From Strongylocentrotus purpuratus (taxonomy: Eukaryota > Echinodermata > Echinoidea > Camarodonta > Strongylocentrotidae), in contig NW_022145599.1 of NCBI RefSeq assembly GCF_000002235.5, positions 25,814,879 through 25,878,878 of the forward strand: a stretch of DNA of 64,000 bases, read 5' to 3'. The notes beneath the pieces were generated by a model. It was not told the origin of the DNA. It searched no databases and saw only the letters and a list, made by a program, of their open reading frames with translations. Positions within the stretch are counted from its first letter, which is position 1. Every line of letters begins with the position of its first letter. This document shows positions 38,001 through 51,100 of the stretch, in pieces. The position numbers and the translations under genes were made by a program.

Positions 38001-41000
38001 TGCATGACTGCGAATTAATGAAATTGCATAGAGAGAAAATCATTGAATTGCGATAATTGTAGAATCGATTCCCGGTGGTAAGTGAGTTGCTCTATTCATG
38101 CTATTCAAAACGATATATAGCCACAACAAAAGCCTCCAATTTAAAAGGGTTTAACAAAAATTATTCTTCAAACAATCATCTTATGGTACACAAGGTGAAT
38201 GTCAAATTCAAGTTAACTTCATTGTACTGGTATAATAACCTATAAAGCAACACCGAAAGGTAATTCCATTGTGTCTGTTATTGAAAATCATTGAATTGCG
38301 ATAATTGTCAAACAGATTCTTGGTGGTAAGTGAGTTGCACTATTCACGCTATTGAAAACGAAATGACTACAATCAGCAGAAGGGCAAAATGTAAACAGTG
38401 GCGTAGCGTGGACTCATTCATGGGGGGGGGGGCAATTGTCTTTAGTCTACTAGATTTGTCCAACTTTTCCAACTCGAAATCTCTGAATTAATATTGTCTC
38501 TGAATCGTTTTCCAAATCCACATACTTGCTTCCCTCATCAGGTGAATGTCGTGCTTTCGTGCATATTCTACGCTATGCATACTCAATCAACATTTTAAAA
38601 ATGTACAACAAATCTAGGTCAGCGAGTTTGCCTGTTTGGTGAACGTCTTGTTGCTCGTGTTGTTAAACATGACTTTTAAATATTATTCACCAACAATCTT
38701 CCAACTAATAGCAAGAGTATTTATCCTATGATCTAAGCTAAGCGATTATTTTTATTCGGAGCGAAAGCTTTCCTTTTCACTGTCCAATTAAAAACATGAG
38801 TATATCTTACACACACGTGTGCAAATCGAAAATGCTTTGACAATGTCCACATGCCATTCTTGTGTGATAATTTTAAAGTTTTGCATATTCCGACAGGGCC
38901 ACTTTTTTGCTCTTCGATTCTTCGACAACCATCAATGTTACATGAATATTACTTATCATTGTGTACGAGCCAATCTCAAAAATACTTCATTCTTCTAAAT
39001 TAAACTCGACAAAATTATGACCATATACTGAATTAACCTGACTGATTGCAATGTATTTTGAGTTGGAAAGCTTTCTCACAAATCTAGGTCAGCAGGTTCA
39101 ATGATGTGCCTCACACTTGCTATAGATGATTTATTGAAATATTTTTGATATCAGTCTTCATGTCTCCAGTCATTCTTTGTCACTGCTCATAAACGATAGT
39201 CAATAGCTACTTTAATGCTCGAACCTAAATGTCATCCTTTAAATGGTTCACATCACGTGCTCGGCTGAGTTGACTTTTTTCTTTCTTTCAAACCTGTTGA
39301 AACGGCTTTTCATATTTTAAAATAGAAGCATAGAAGCCTATAATGTCCAAAGTACGAAAAACGTTGCCTTTTCTTTGCTTTTTAGTCATTTCTTTGTCAA
39401 GTGAAAAAACTTCTCCTGGTGTTTTAAGCGGTCTCCTAAGGTTAATGCCAATTTATGGAAAGGATGGTCGATCACAAACTCTGACTCACATGTATGCATT
39501 CAAAGTGATCAATACTATTCATCTGTTTTACCTGATTGCATTTTTAGTTGTATGTTCGTTTTCTATATTCCAATTATGTTACCGATGTATTGATTAATGT
39601 CGAATTAACAAAGAAATAATTATTAAGTTACATATTTTTGACTCGCTTGGTAATACACGGTGATTCTCTCATTTTTGTAAATACCAATACAAATGAAGTG
39701 ACTGACACTTAATAACAATTTTCCTATACATTAAAAAAATATATCTTTCATCTAAAATTGAACAAATCTTTTCAACACACCAAATACAGGAACCCTTTCA
39801 CTCAAATTTTCAGAGAAAATATGTTGCTTTTGCCAATGTTACTTTGCAATTGAGTGCATAATTATTTTTTCTTCAAAACCAAAAATTACATTTCCTCTTT
39901 GTAAACTTAATCTGTAAAGTTGTACGTTCATACATACATTCTGCTGTCTCATTCCAAATCTTTATTTACTAAATTCACAAAAAAGTGCACAATATCTTCT
40001 TACTCCTTTATTTAAAAAAAAATACGAACATATGTCTCACTAACAAGTTTAATCTTGTACAGTTGCTTGTTTTAAAACATAATCTTATTTACGATCTTGT
40101 ATTAAAAATATATTAATTCAATATCAAGGGTAAAATGGCATATCCTAATCTGTATATTTGCACCTTTACAATTTTAGGGGTGTAATCTAAATGTCGTTCC
40201 ATTTCAAACAAAAATTGAGTGCATACACTTATTTTTTTCCTAGAAGTGTGTTGTATAATTATCTACAGCATTGTAGGTCATGTACAAGTATTTTAATATA
40301 AGAAGGTATTACAGGGTCTCATAGAATCGTATTACATTTTCTATATCCATAATATCTACACTTTATTACTTCAGTTGACGTAATGAAAATTGCGAAATTA
40401 ACAACAATTTTCAAACGGGGAGATAATAAACTTGTCAATAACTATCGTCCCATGTCCTCGCTGACATAACTATTAGAATTTGATCACATCTTCTATATCC
40501 ATAATATGTACACTTTATTACTTGACGTAATGAAAAATGGGAAATTGACACCAATTTTCAAACGGAGAGATAACAAACTTGTCAATAACTATCGTCCCAT
40601 GTCTTCGCTAATAACACTATTAAAAGTTCTTGAAAAACGCGTCTGTACAAGAAGAACAACAACCGCTTTAATTATATAACATTTTCACATTTGGGTACTG
40701 CGAAAATCATAGTACTTTGCATGTAATTATGTGCTCGAGAGAATTTTAGTAATATTTAAAAAAATGTTAATATTTTAGAAAAACCTCGATTTCCTGAAAA
40801 TCAAATATTAGAAACTGTTAATGTACTACTACGAAAAGCAAGTAAAAGATAAAACTGTACATCATACCTTAAGATAACCATATATAAATTATGGAATACT
40901 GGCATATAGGGCTATGCAATAAATGCAAGATAAAACTTGATATCTTTGCTACAAAAAAAATCATGCAAAGTACAGTTCTCATACGGATTTTTTTTTGTTG

Positions 41001-42175
41001 TAATAACACTCTCAAGTTGAAGGATATCTATCATTATCAACTAGGCCAATTCATGTATAAACTAGGTAAAATGAACGGTCGGCTAGCGCCAGACGTGTTG
41101 CCCTTTTGTGTGCGGTAGTGTCTATTTATACCTTTAACGAGATATTGTCAAGAGTTCATGTTTGTCTATGAAAATCATTGTTCATACAAATGTACTCGTG
41201 AATTATGTACATGCAGAAAAAAGGTTTTTTAAACATTTGCCGAACGATCCAATATTCGTTCCTAACCTCATTCCTGTCTCTCACTTTATAACCCCACCCC
41301 CTCTTTCTCTTATTTACCGAGAGTTATAGCTTTCTTTTTATAATTATAATGTTATTAATATTTTGACCAAACTCTCTTCTGATACTACTTAACTAAGTTT
41401 TCAGGGCTTGCGTCATACATGCATTGCTTCTTTAGCATGCTCCCTTCGTCACATTTTATTGATTTTCAGTTCGTCAATGTTTCTATATTGTCTTTTTACA
41501 ATCTTATTAAATTATTTTATGTCATTACTGAATTGATATGTATTTTGTATATGTTTAGTTTATGTTCACGATGAAACGATTAAATGGGTACCCGGTAGGA
41601 TGCGACCGTCATTGTTGGTCAAACAGTTTTTGAGCCTCCAAGTAACGCCTGGCTGGAATGCTCCCCAGGGAGTGGAGATTGTGCACACAGTGTGTGCGGG
41701 CAAGCACTGAATCCAATGACCGGGGTAATAGTATATCTGTAAAGCGCTTAGAGACATTTGTATTAAGCGCTATATAAGCGGAATATTATTATTATTATTA
41801 AACGGAAATAAATAAATCAGACTCAAAATAATAATAATCCGCAATATGCACACAATAACAAAACAAAAGTGCACAAGTGCGCTATGAAAGACAGAATGTG
41901 GTTCTCTTTGATATACTTTCTTTAAAACCAAGAAGTCAATAAAGGAGGAATGGAAGACAGATTAAATTAATAAACGTGAGAAAGGGAAAGAGGAAAGGAA
42001 ATATAGAGAATGAAAGAAAGAGGCATAGAAAACGGAGTGGGTATTAATTATAGAAAAGGGAGAGCCAGAGGGAGATGAAAGCAGACATTTAAAAAAAAAG
42101 GAGAAAGGGACAGTGGGTGTTGTGCGTGTGACTGAGGGTTCGTGCGCGCGTGTGTGACATAGAAAGAGAGAGGGG

Positions 42176-42213
<38 letters not shown>

Positions 42214-45200
42214 AAAAACCACACATCGGTCACATTATTTCGGGTGAAAACTAAACCACTGGTGATATTTAATTGAAAACAGTTATAATGGTCTTACAGT
42301 ATGACAGCCTTCTTGGCCGTGCTATTAATGTTGTCCTTCTTCCAGGCTTTCGTGGCGTTTACCCAAAATGGCTGCCAGTCACGTTCCTCACAAAAGTTCG
42401 TTGGATTGTCCTTTTCATTGAAGGGGGCTTCACCGCACACATATCCATCTGGGCATTTTACAATTTCTTTTTGAGAGACCACAAAACCAATATGCGATCA
42501 AATAGCAATCATATACACACTAAAATTGTCCTTTTGATAATATCGTAGTGGTAAGACACAAACTCATTAATTCACTCACAAAGGCCTTCTGCTCTATAGA
42601 GAAAATGACCTTAAATTGAGCTATAAAAATACTTTGAATATTTTTGCACATATCAAATAAATAAATAATAATATTAAAAACAATATAGTTCTTTTGTACA
42701 TCGAAATTTCTCTCTCCGGGCTTACAAAGTCTAAAATCGACTCTTACTATTGCTTCTCATATATTCCATGCGAGAGTTACACTGCACTCATTTACATTAA
42801 TCTCTTATGAATTAGAAACTTTAAGTTCCCCCTCTTTTCATTTCTATATATTTCAAACGTTTTAGTTGAACTCTATTTGGCTCATTCAAACAGATAGTTC
42901 CGTTTTTATAATTTGTTAGCCGCTTAGAAAATCCCATAGGCCTTTTGCAACAAAGGAAACACTTTTCCATAGGTTTGACGGATAATCACATAAGGGCAGC
43001 GATTAAGGATAAACGTTTGCGTTTTACGATTGCATTATGAAATACACTTGATTACAAAATTGATAGGTCAATGAAAAATACAATGTATAAGTCAATTGAA
43101 AAATACAATGTACCAAAACCCCTAAAAATATCAATAATAATGACAAAAATAGTAATAATACAAATGATAATAATAATAATAACAATTTTTTCAATCGAGA
43201 GAAGCCCATCAGCATCAGCTGTTTCCCCTGAGACCCCTGCGATGATTATTACCTCAGCAATTGGCAGGTACCCTCGTTGGAGAGTGGTTAATGTGGATAA
43301 GTGTCTTGTAAAAAGACACAACACCTCTACGAAATGAATTAACCACTGCACCACAACACAATTACGGAGTCACAATAATGCAATTACAAAATTCAATGCA
43401 CTTGATTCATCAATGAGGGCGGTTTGATGAAAGAGGGGCAGGGGGTTCAACTCCGCTTCTGCATCCGTCTAGCCATGGGGAAATTTTGGAGGGTCAAAAG
43501 TGCACACTGCTTCCACTTATCGTGTATTAGCCTATGAAGACGACAAATTTTTAGTGCACCAGCGAAATGGGGATTTTGGACTGCGCGCAGCGCGCAAAAT
43601 ATTTAAATTAAAATTTTGAATATTCATGAGCTCTTTTCCACTTATTAGCATATTATCGCAATAAAAAAAAAACAATGCGCATGCGTTACTATATCGACAG
43701 AATCCTTAATTGGGCCGATAAATGTAGAACAAAGGTCAGAGTCGGGGAGGTGGGGGGGGGGGGGTAATAACTTTCAAATGGTTGTGACTTAAGGCCACAA
43801 ACTTCACTGTCACCAGAATGGAAAGTACATTGACAAAAATTAAGTTCAGTTAAAAAGCAAAAATGATGACCCCATTTCACCGTGGTACCTCAATTCATTT
43901 TTTACCTCTTTTTTGTGTTTTATTTTGTTCGTTTATTTACTTAAATGATATTTTCATATTTCTAGTGCCCAAATAATGAATCATTCTCGCCTCGCCTTCA
44001 ATGATCTTTCATATTGTGCCCCATCCCCAATTTTGCCTCGTTCTTTTCATTCTTGCATTCGTCGCCACTGATTTGTTTAATAATTTGCCACCCCGCCCCC
44101 CCCCCTACAGTTATATTTTCAATACAGGACCTCTTCCAATATTGACATTTCACTAGGCTCTATTACCCTCCCTCCTCCATCCCCACCACCATTACCTATG
44201 CTGTCATTTTGGCATTGACTTATTCTTTATTTAACCCCCCCCCACCCCCATCTCTATTGTAAACCATTTTTTATATTGCATTTCTACTTAAGTCTTGCCC
44301 ACTCTCTTGTTACATTTCCGCTTTTTCTCTCATTAGGAAAGATGATTATAATCACCAGCATCATCACATAACTTCCAAAAAATAAGAAAATAAAAAGAAA
44401 AGAATTAAGCTGTATTAACTAATTTTATTAACATTCATGAACATAATTTTTTCTATAATGATCTTTTAAAATACAACCTGAACTAAAGAAAGGTAACAAA
44501 TGAACGGGGGAGGGGTGGCTGTCGTCTCTTGTACTTAAAATTGTTCAGATATATAATTCTACTATAGATTTAGAAAATTAGATATATTAAAATAAAATCC
44601 ATATGATTTATTCAATTATCAACATGTAAAGCATGGGTATATATTGTCAAACCTGCTTTAGTGACCACCTGTCTACAAAGACCACATTTGTTTTGTTTCC
44701 CTTGAAAATGGTTTCTCATTGAAACATGTACTAAACGAGCCTGTCTACATAAACCACTTTTTGTGTTTCCCTTGGGCGGTTGGTACGAGTACATTTTCTT
44801 TTACATTGGACATTTTTGTTCATTGTCATCATTATTACTATCATTATTTTTATCCTCTAATTATCACTAATACTATTAGAGTACTACTATTGTACTATTC
44901 CTACATCATTTTATTTCCCCCACCTTGAATTTAATATCCAGTTCAGCATCCCTAATAAATTGGTCAGAATTTGAATTCAGATTAAATATCAAAAAGCTAC
45001 CTGTATCTTACATGTACACACATTAAAACAACAAATACTTTTATTCAAAGGGCTATACAGCTTATCACGAAGATGAACTAAGTGAAGGGGTGTGAGGAAG
45101 ACAGATGATATTTTTTAAATGGGATAAGGGCATTAGATGCCTCAGGAGTAGTCCCTTGCAGTTCGACCTGGCAGAACTGTCGGCATACATTTGCTGGAAG

Positions 45201-48156
45201 CCAGTTCCATTATTAAACTTTGGGACGGAGCGTTGGGCAAATACAAACGGATCTATGTCGCTTCTGGCTTGGTTCTCCCATGTTTGTGATATGTGAAGGA
45301 AAATAGGGCTTTCAAGCGAAAGGCAGAGAGACCATTGACTACCTTGTGCACAATTCCCAGTCTACATGCAGAGTGCCTTGTAGATAAGGTATGCCACTAA
45401 AATGTGCTGATCATCTCAGTCACACTGCTGGTTTTCTTGTATTTTCCATTGTGATGTAGCGTGCTGATGTAGAGCTCTCAAGAGTTCTCAAGATGAGAGT
45501 GGATAGAAAGAAGCCTGGGTATCAAACCTTCTGCATGGGACAACCTGCATAATACAAACAAAAAGAGAGAAAGCAAATGAGATTAAAACTAGCTGCACTA
45601 CATTAGATTTTTTTGTTTAATAGTAACTTCCCACTTTTAGGTCTTACATTTTAGTTTTATTACAAAATGATAGACTTATGTCTATCTGATAGGGCCTTTT
45701 TTGAAGAGTAGAGTAAAGGTTTATATTCATTTCCAATTATTGAACAAGGAACTTTAAAATTGTTTTTCTTATAATATTATTATTATTTGTGAAACATTTT
45801 CTACATACAACAGGCAGTACATGTAGAGGTAGAAGTCTATTGAATAATTTTAAGTTGTTTATAAACATAGGAGTATCTACTGTTGTCTGATTTTGTGAGA
45901 AAAATCTTGATAGATATGTAATATTGAAGAAGAAAAAAAAAACTTTGAGTACGTATTGTAATATCATGCTGAGGGAATAAAGTGATTTGTTTATTAAGCA
46001 ACACCGTAGTTTGTCACCTAAATAAAGCTAGAGAATAAATGAGAATTACAAGATATAATGCAACATTATAATTAAGATGGTAATTGGTGATTAGTCCAAG
46101 ATGAGTGCGATGTTGGCATGGGCTTAGCCTTAGATTATACAGACTGAATATTTTCGAACTTTATACAAACATACCTTGCCAGAGTTCAACTTAGGTGTCC
46201 TGTTCCTGAGATCTTCACCATAACATGATGATCAGGTACTGGTAGTCTCTGTTGCACATCTGTGGTCATTATCTGCTTTTTGGTTGCATAGGATCTACAA
46301 TTAAAAGAAAACAGAAACTTAGTAAGGTTCGTGCAAGTAATAGTATCAAATGCTTGCATTAGTTATCAGTTTATAACTTGGTTCATGTCCTTTAGACTAG
46401 AGTTAGAAATACCCATGCAATACCAAATAAAAAGGGGGTAGCAAATAGTCCTGAAACTTTACTGTAAACAAGGTAAATATACGTAAATAATATAAACCTA
46501 TTTTCTCTCTAAACATGTCATTTTCCTCTAAATATTTCAAACAAGGCACAGTGCCATAACTTAGAAGTTAGAGCACAATGAAGAAAAAAGAGGTGTGGAG
46601 GTGGGAGGGGGGGGGGTGGGGTGGGGGTAAAATTAGGAAGCTAGATAGGGACACCCTTTTTGTTTTGTTTTGTTGTTGTTGATATAGTCTATCTAGCCTA
46701 CATCCAAACTAAGCTGGACCTGGATACATAATGCCACACTAGCAACAGCATAACTAGATCTAGACTAGACCCTAGCCTAGGCCAGGGCCTATGCCTTGCC
46801 CTTATATAGCCCGAATTTTCTGTCTCTTTCGTTCGTTAGCCTCTGATTTGGGTAGGGTTGGCTAAAGAGAGGAGCCGACTCTACCCAAATCAGAGGCTAA
46901 CGAACGAAAGAGACAGAAACTTCAGGCTAGACTCTATGCTATGAATACTAGCCTAGGCTTTACAGTAACACCAAAGTGTAGCCTGCCTTATAGCCGCGCT
47001 AGCTCGGGAAACGCAGTCGCTTATTGGTGGAGTGTTACAGCCGGCTAGCACCGGTGAATTGTAAATCATAAACCGCTCCACGAAATATCATCGGCTTGGA
47101 CTAGCAATGAGCCATTTGCGCAGTCTACAACAGGTCTACATCTACTACCGATTACTATCGGTAATCAAGCTATGAACTAAACTTAAAATTACGAGATGTG
47201 CTGTGATGAAATAACCTACGGTAAACTCCTGATTATTTCTAAAAATATTACCGTCGACAATTTAAATTAGAGTTCATTCAATCAGTAATATTCTTTGGTC
47301 AGAACAAAAAAAAAAGGATGGGGTAGGGGGTTAACCGGGTAATACGTTGTGACAATGCGGAGAGCCCCTCACTGCAATGACGAACACATCACAATCATTT
47401 CAGATATCTTCACACAAAATTTATCTTTACTTACTTTTTTGGTATTCGTATGGTATCACTTTGATGTCGATATTCGCCTGAAGATTTTCTGCTCAACTGA
47501 GATGTAGACTATTTGACAAACTTCTATTATAATAGAAATTCACTTACAAGAAAAATGTTTCATTGTTCGTAATTGAAAAACTTCAAAGTCGCAGTTCATA
47601 CAACCGCCATTTTTCATCATTTTCTTGCTCAAATCGTAGGGAATTCTGGGAATGCAAAAAAAGTTTTATGCATGACCTAATACATAAAACATTTTGTCGA
47701 TGGCCAATCAACAAACAGTAGTTGGCGTATTTTTTACGTCATTGCTCATGAATATTCATTGACCCTCCAAAACCGTCGTTCAAATCGGACAAAACCCCCA
47801 TAATGCATCCAATGCAAAACCTATGAAATGTCAAAGGTCACGATTTTAGTTGGCCCTCTAGTCCTCCTACGGAGGACATACTGTGTATGATCGAATATCT
47901 TTGAAGAGGGGGGAGGGGGGTGTTCCACTTACCGCAATTTTCTTCATCATCGCGTTGAGGGCAGTCATACCATCCGTCGCATCGAAGTCTATCGAGTAGG
48001 CATATGTCGGTATCGCGACACCGGTAAGGACACTCTACGTCTACGATAAGAAAAACGAGCAAATGTATTGATGATGTGGATGATGATGACCATGATGATA
48101 GTGAATTGTATACACTCATGTCATACGGCATTTACATTCTGGTATTTTTTCATTTG

Positions 48157-48191
<35 letters not shown>

Positions 48192-51100
48192 TTTTTTTTT
48201 TTTTTTTTTTTTTGGGGGGGGGGGGGTGGGGGCGGATCAATATATAAGGAACGATTGTCCGTCTGACGTTCGGATACCATTATTCACAACTGTACCTGCA
48301 ACGATAGGTTATAAATAACTGCAAATGCTATGCGCGTATTGTATGTAGCAAAGACTGAGTGTAGACGCAGACACTATCAAAAGTGACCCAATGGTAGTAT
48401 CTGCCAGGAGTCGGGTAGATTTTGATCTTCATAATTGGTTTACCAGGGGCAGTCAACAAAGCCAAACCAAACAAAAAGAACACAATAGTAACTTTTTTCG
48501 AAATATCGACTCAAGGGCGATTCAAATTTTTTATTGTACATCCCATAATTCAATGACGCACAAGACTTTTAAAAATGCTAAACACTTTTGAAATGGCTGC
48601 CGAATAAAAAATATATAATTATTGGGGAAAAGTTTTATATGCATGAAAAGCTCCGAAAATAATTCATGCTTAAGCAAGCACCGCCCACTTAAGGCCCGGT
48701 CACACAGAGGGGACGCATGGGGAACGCACGGCCAGCGTGTTGGAAATTTGCAATTTTGGCCAGTGCGTTGTCGTGCGCCCAACTTTTGTCGTAGCTACAA
48801 CGAGCTGACACCAAATGCATAGCATGTTGCTAGCGCGCTGAGCGCATACAGGGCGCATACAGTGCGCATAGAGACCGTACCCAGAGTGCACATGATAACA
48901 ATTTCCACGAATGCACAGCGTGTTGCTAGCGCGCTTGACGAATGGTCCACGCATGCACCGCGTTCTACGACGCACGGCCAGCGCATTGGAAAACGGAAAA
49001 GGCCGTGTGCCAAACTTTTGTCATGATTTTGGAAAAGCTAGCGAGCTGACACAAAATGCACAGCGTGTAGCTAGCGCGCTAGTATGTCTGGCGCTGGTCT
49101 AGCGCGCCCAACGCACGTCTGGCGTGCCTTTGGCGTGTACATTCATGCTTCGAGCTCTGCGCACACTTTTGAGCATGCTCAAAAAATCCCGACGCACACA
49201 GCGAATGACGACGAATACATAGCGTGGGTCCAGCGCGCTCGATGAACGAGTAACGAGTGATGACGCACGCCTAGCGAACGACAACGCACTGGCCAAAAAT
49301 TGCAAATTTTCCATGCGCCGGCCGTGCGTCCCCCATGCGTCCCCTCTGTGTGACCGGGCCTTATAGGGTATGAAAACTAGGTTGCGCAGGAATTAACCTT
49401 CCAATTTGTGAGAGGTACTTATTCTTCAGGTAAATGGGTAACCTGAAGAATAAGTAGCCAACATCTGTGACATTCCTTTATTCAACAAACCGTATTTGAA
49501 TAATCAATTTACATAATCCCCATCTGGTAATTAAGTAAATCAATAAATCTTGCAATAACTGAAATGTGGGGTTAAGTTTTTATTCGTAGTCATATACAAA
49601 AAAAAATACAGTTTGTAACATGGAAATTACAACATATACCATCACCCCCATCCTGACTTCCATGAACACACAACTGAGTCTACCAGGGAAAGTTACAATG
49701 CTACAATAAAAAATGCAATTCCTGTTCCCTCATGCATAAAAAATTAGTTTAATAAACCATGAGGTTTACTCAGCAAATCATAAATGTATCATATTACCCT
49801 CAATTTTGTAAACTCCAAAGGATTTACCTCTCACAAATTGGAAGGCTAATTCCGGCGCAACCTAATGTTCATACCCTTAACAAAAGTGAGCAGTGCTCAC
49901 CCAAGCATGAATTATTTTCAAACTTGTTGGTGTCATATTGAAGTTTAAGAGCTTTCCATCCATATAATTTTTTTTCCCTAGAATCATATATTTTTTATTC
50001 GGCAGCCATTTCAAAAGTGTATAGTTTTTTTTTTGGACGCACTGTAGAAAGATTTTTTTTTCTCGAAAGTAGTCGCGTTCGTGTCAAAGCAATATTTGTG
50101 ATGACTTAGAATGTTTTGCTTCCTTCCGATACACCGCCTGGGTGCCACCCCCCCCCCCCGACACACACACACACACGCACACACACACATACACAACCGA
50201 CCTCCGGGTAACATGACCAAGAAAAGAGAATGAGAACACACCTGGAGTCAGACAGCCGCTTTCATCAGAGAAGTCGTGACAGTCGACAACCTTATCACAC
50301 CTAGCGATCACGTCAATGAACTGCATTCCAGAACGGCACATGAAGTCGAGTGTGTTGGTGAGACAAGCTTGAACGCGTGAGTCATTAGTGCGACCAGTAT
50401 CTTTATGACGTTAAAAATATTAATAATTGCATTTATTATTTAAAAAAACAAGAACATGATCATCAGCACAAAAAAAATAACAACAGCAACAGGCGTGTTA
50501 GTACATATTAGACCTGATTTACAGAGATTGAATCTAAATTTTTGTTTATAGTTATTTTAATGTGTCTAGAATCAACAAGAGTAAATTGTAAATATTGGTA
50601 TTTTTTTCAAAAAGTCTTGTCAAAGGGGGAAACTTTCCGCCCCATCCCCCTTCTCCGGGGTCGGAGGAAGCACATTCGTATTCCCCAAATCTCCGGTAAA
50701 GGGCTACTTTTCACGCAACGAAGTTCGGCCCGTAATACACAAAAATCCGGCCCGTATTGACTTCACACACCAGAGATAGGGGAAGGGGTTGCTTTCAGAG
50801 GGAGGGAACATGCATACACGTACCCTAAATAACACTGAGTGGTGGGGGGGGGCGTTGTTAAATTATGCGGTTCCTGGAAAAAAGGGCACCTACAAAGGGA
50901 AATCTTAAAGCGAAAATAAACCATTTGTTAAAGACATTGGTATATACCCCTACATTGTGATTATTATTATTCACTTTATACACCATATAAGAAATTGCTT
51001 AAGAATCATACTTTGCATCTGGGTGTGATGGTCTGAAAAATTATTTGCGAGGGAGCGAAGTGAGCGAGGAAACAAATTAAGATTTGTGAGGTCGCAATGT

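Noticed and set aside
39343-39597. 84-residue plus-strand frame in the unit B intron insertion
   Set aside because: It has no family resemblance, no splice context and low-complexity surroundings. It is not distinguishable from a chance frame.
44612-44794. Frames across the repeated phrase GACCACCTGTCTACAAAGACC
   Set aside because: The phrase recurs locally in diverged form (AGCCTGTCTACATAAACCAC) and looks like a degenerate interspersed repeat rather than coding DNA.
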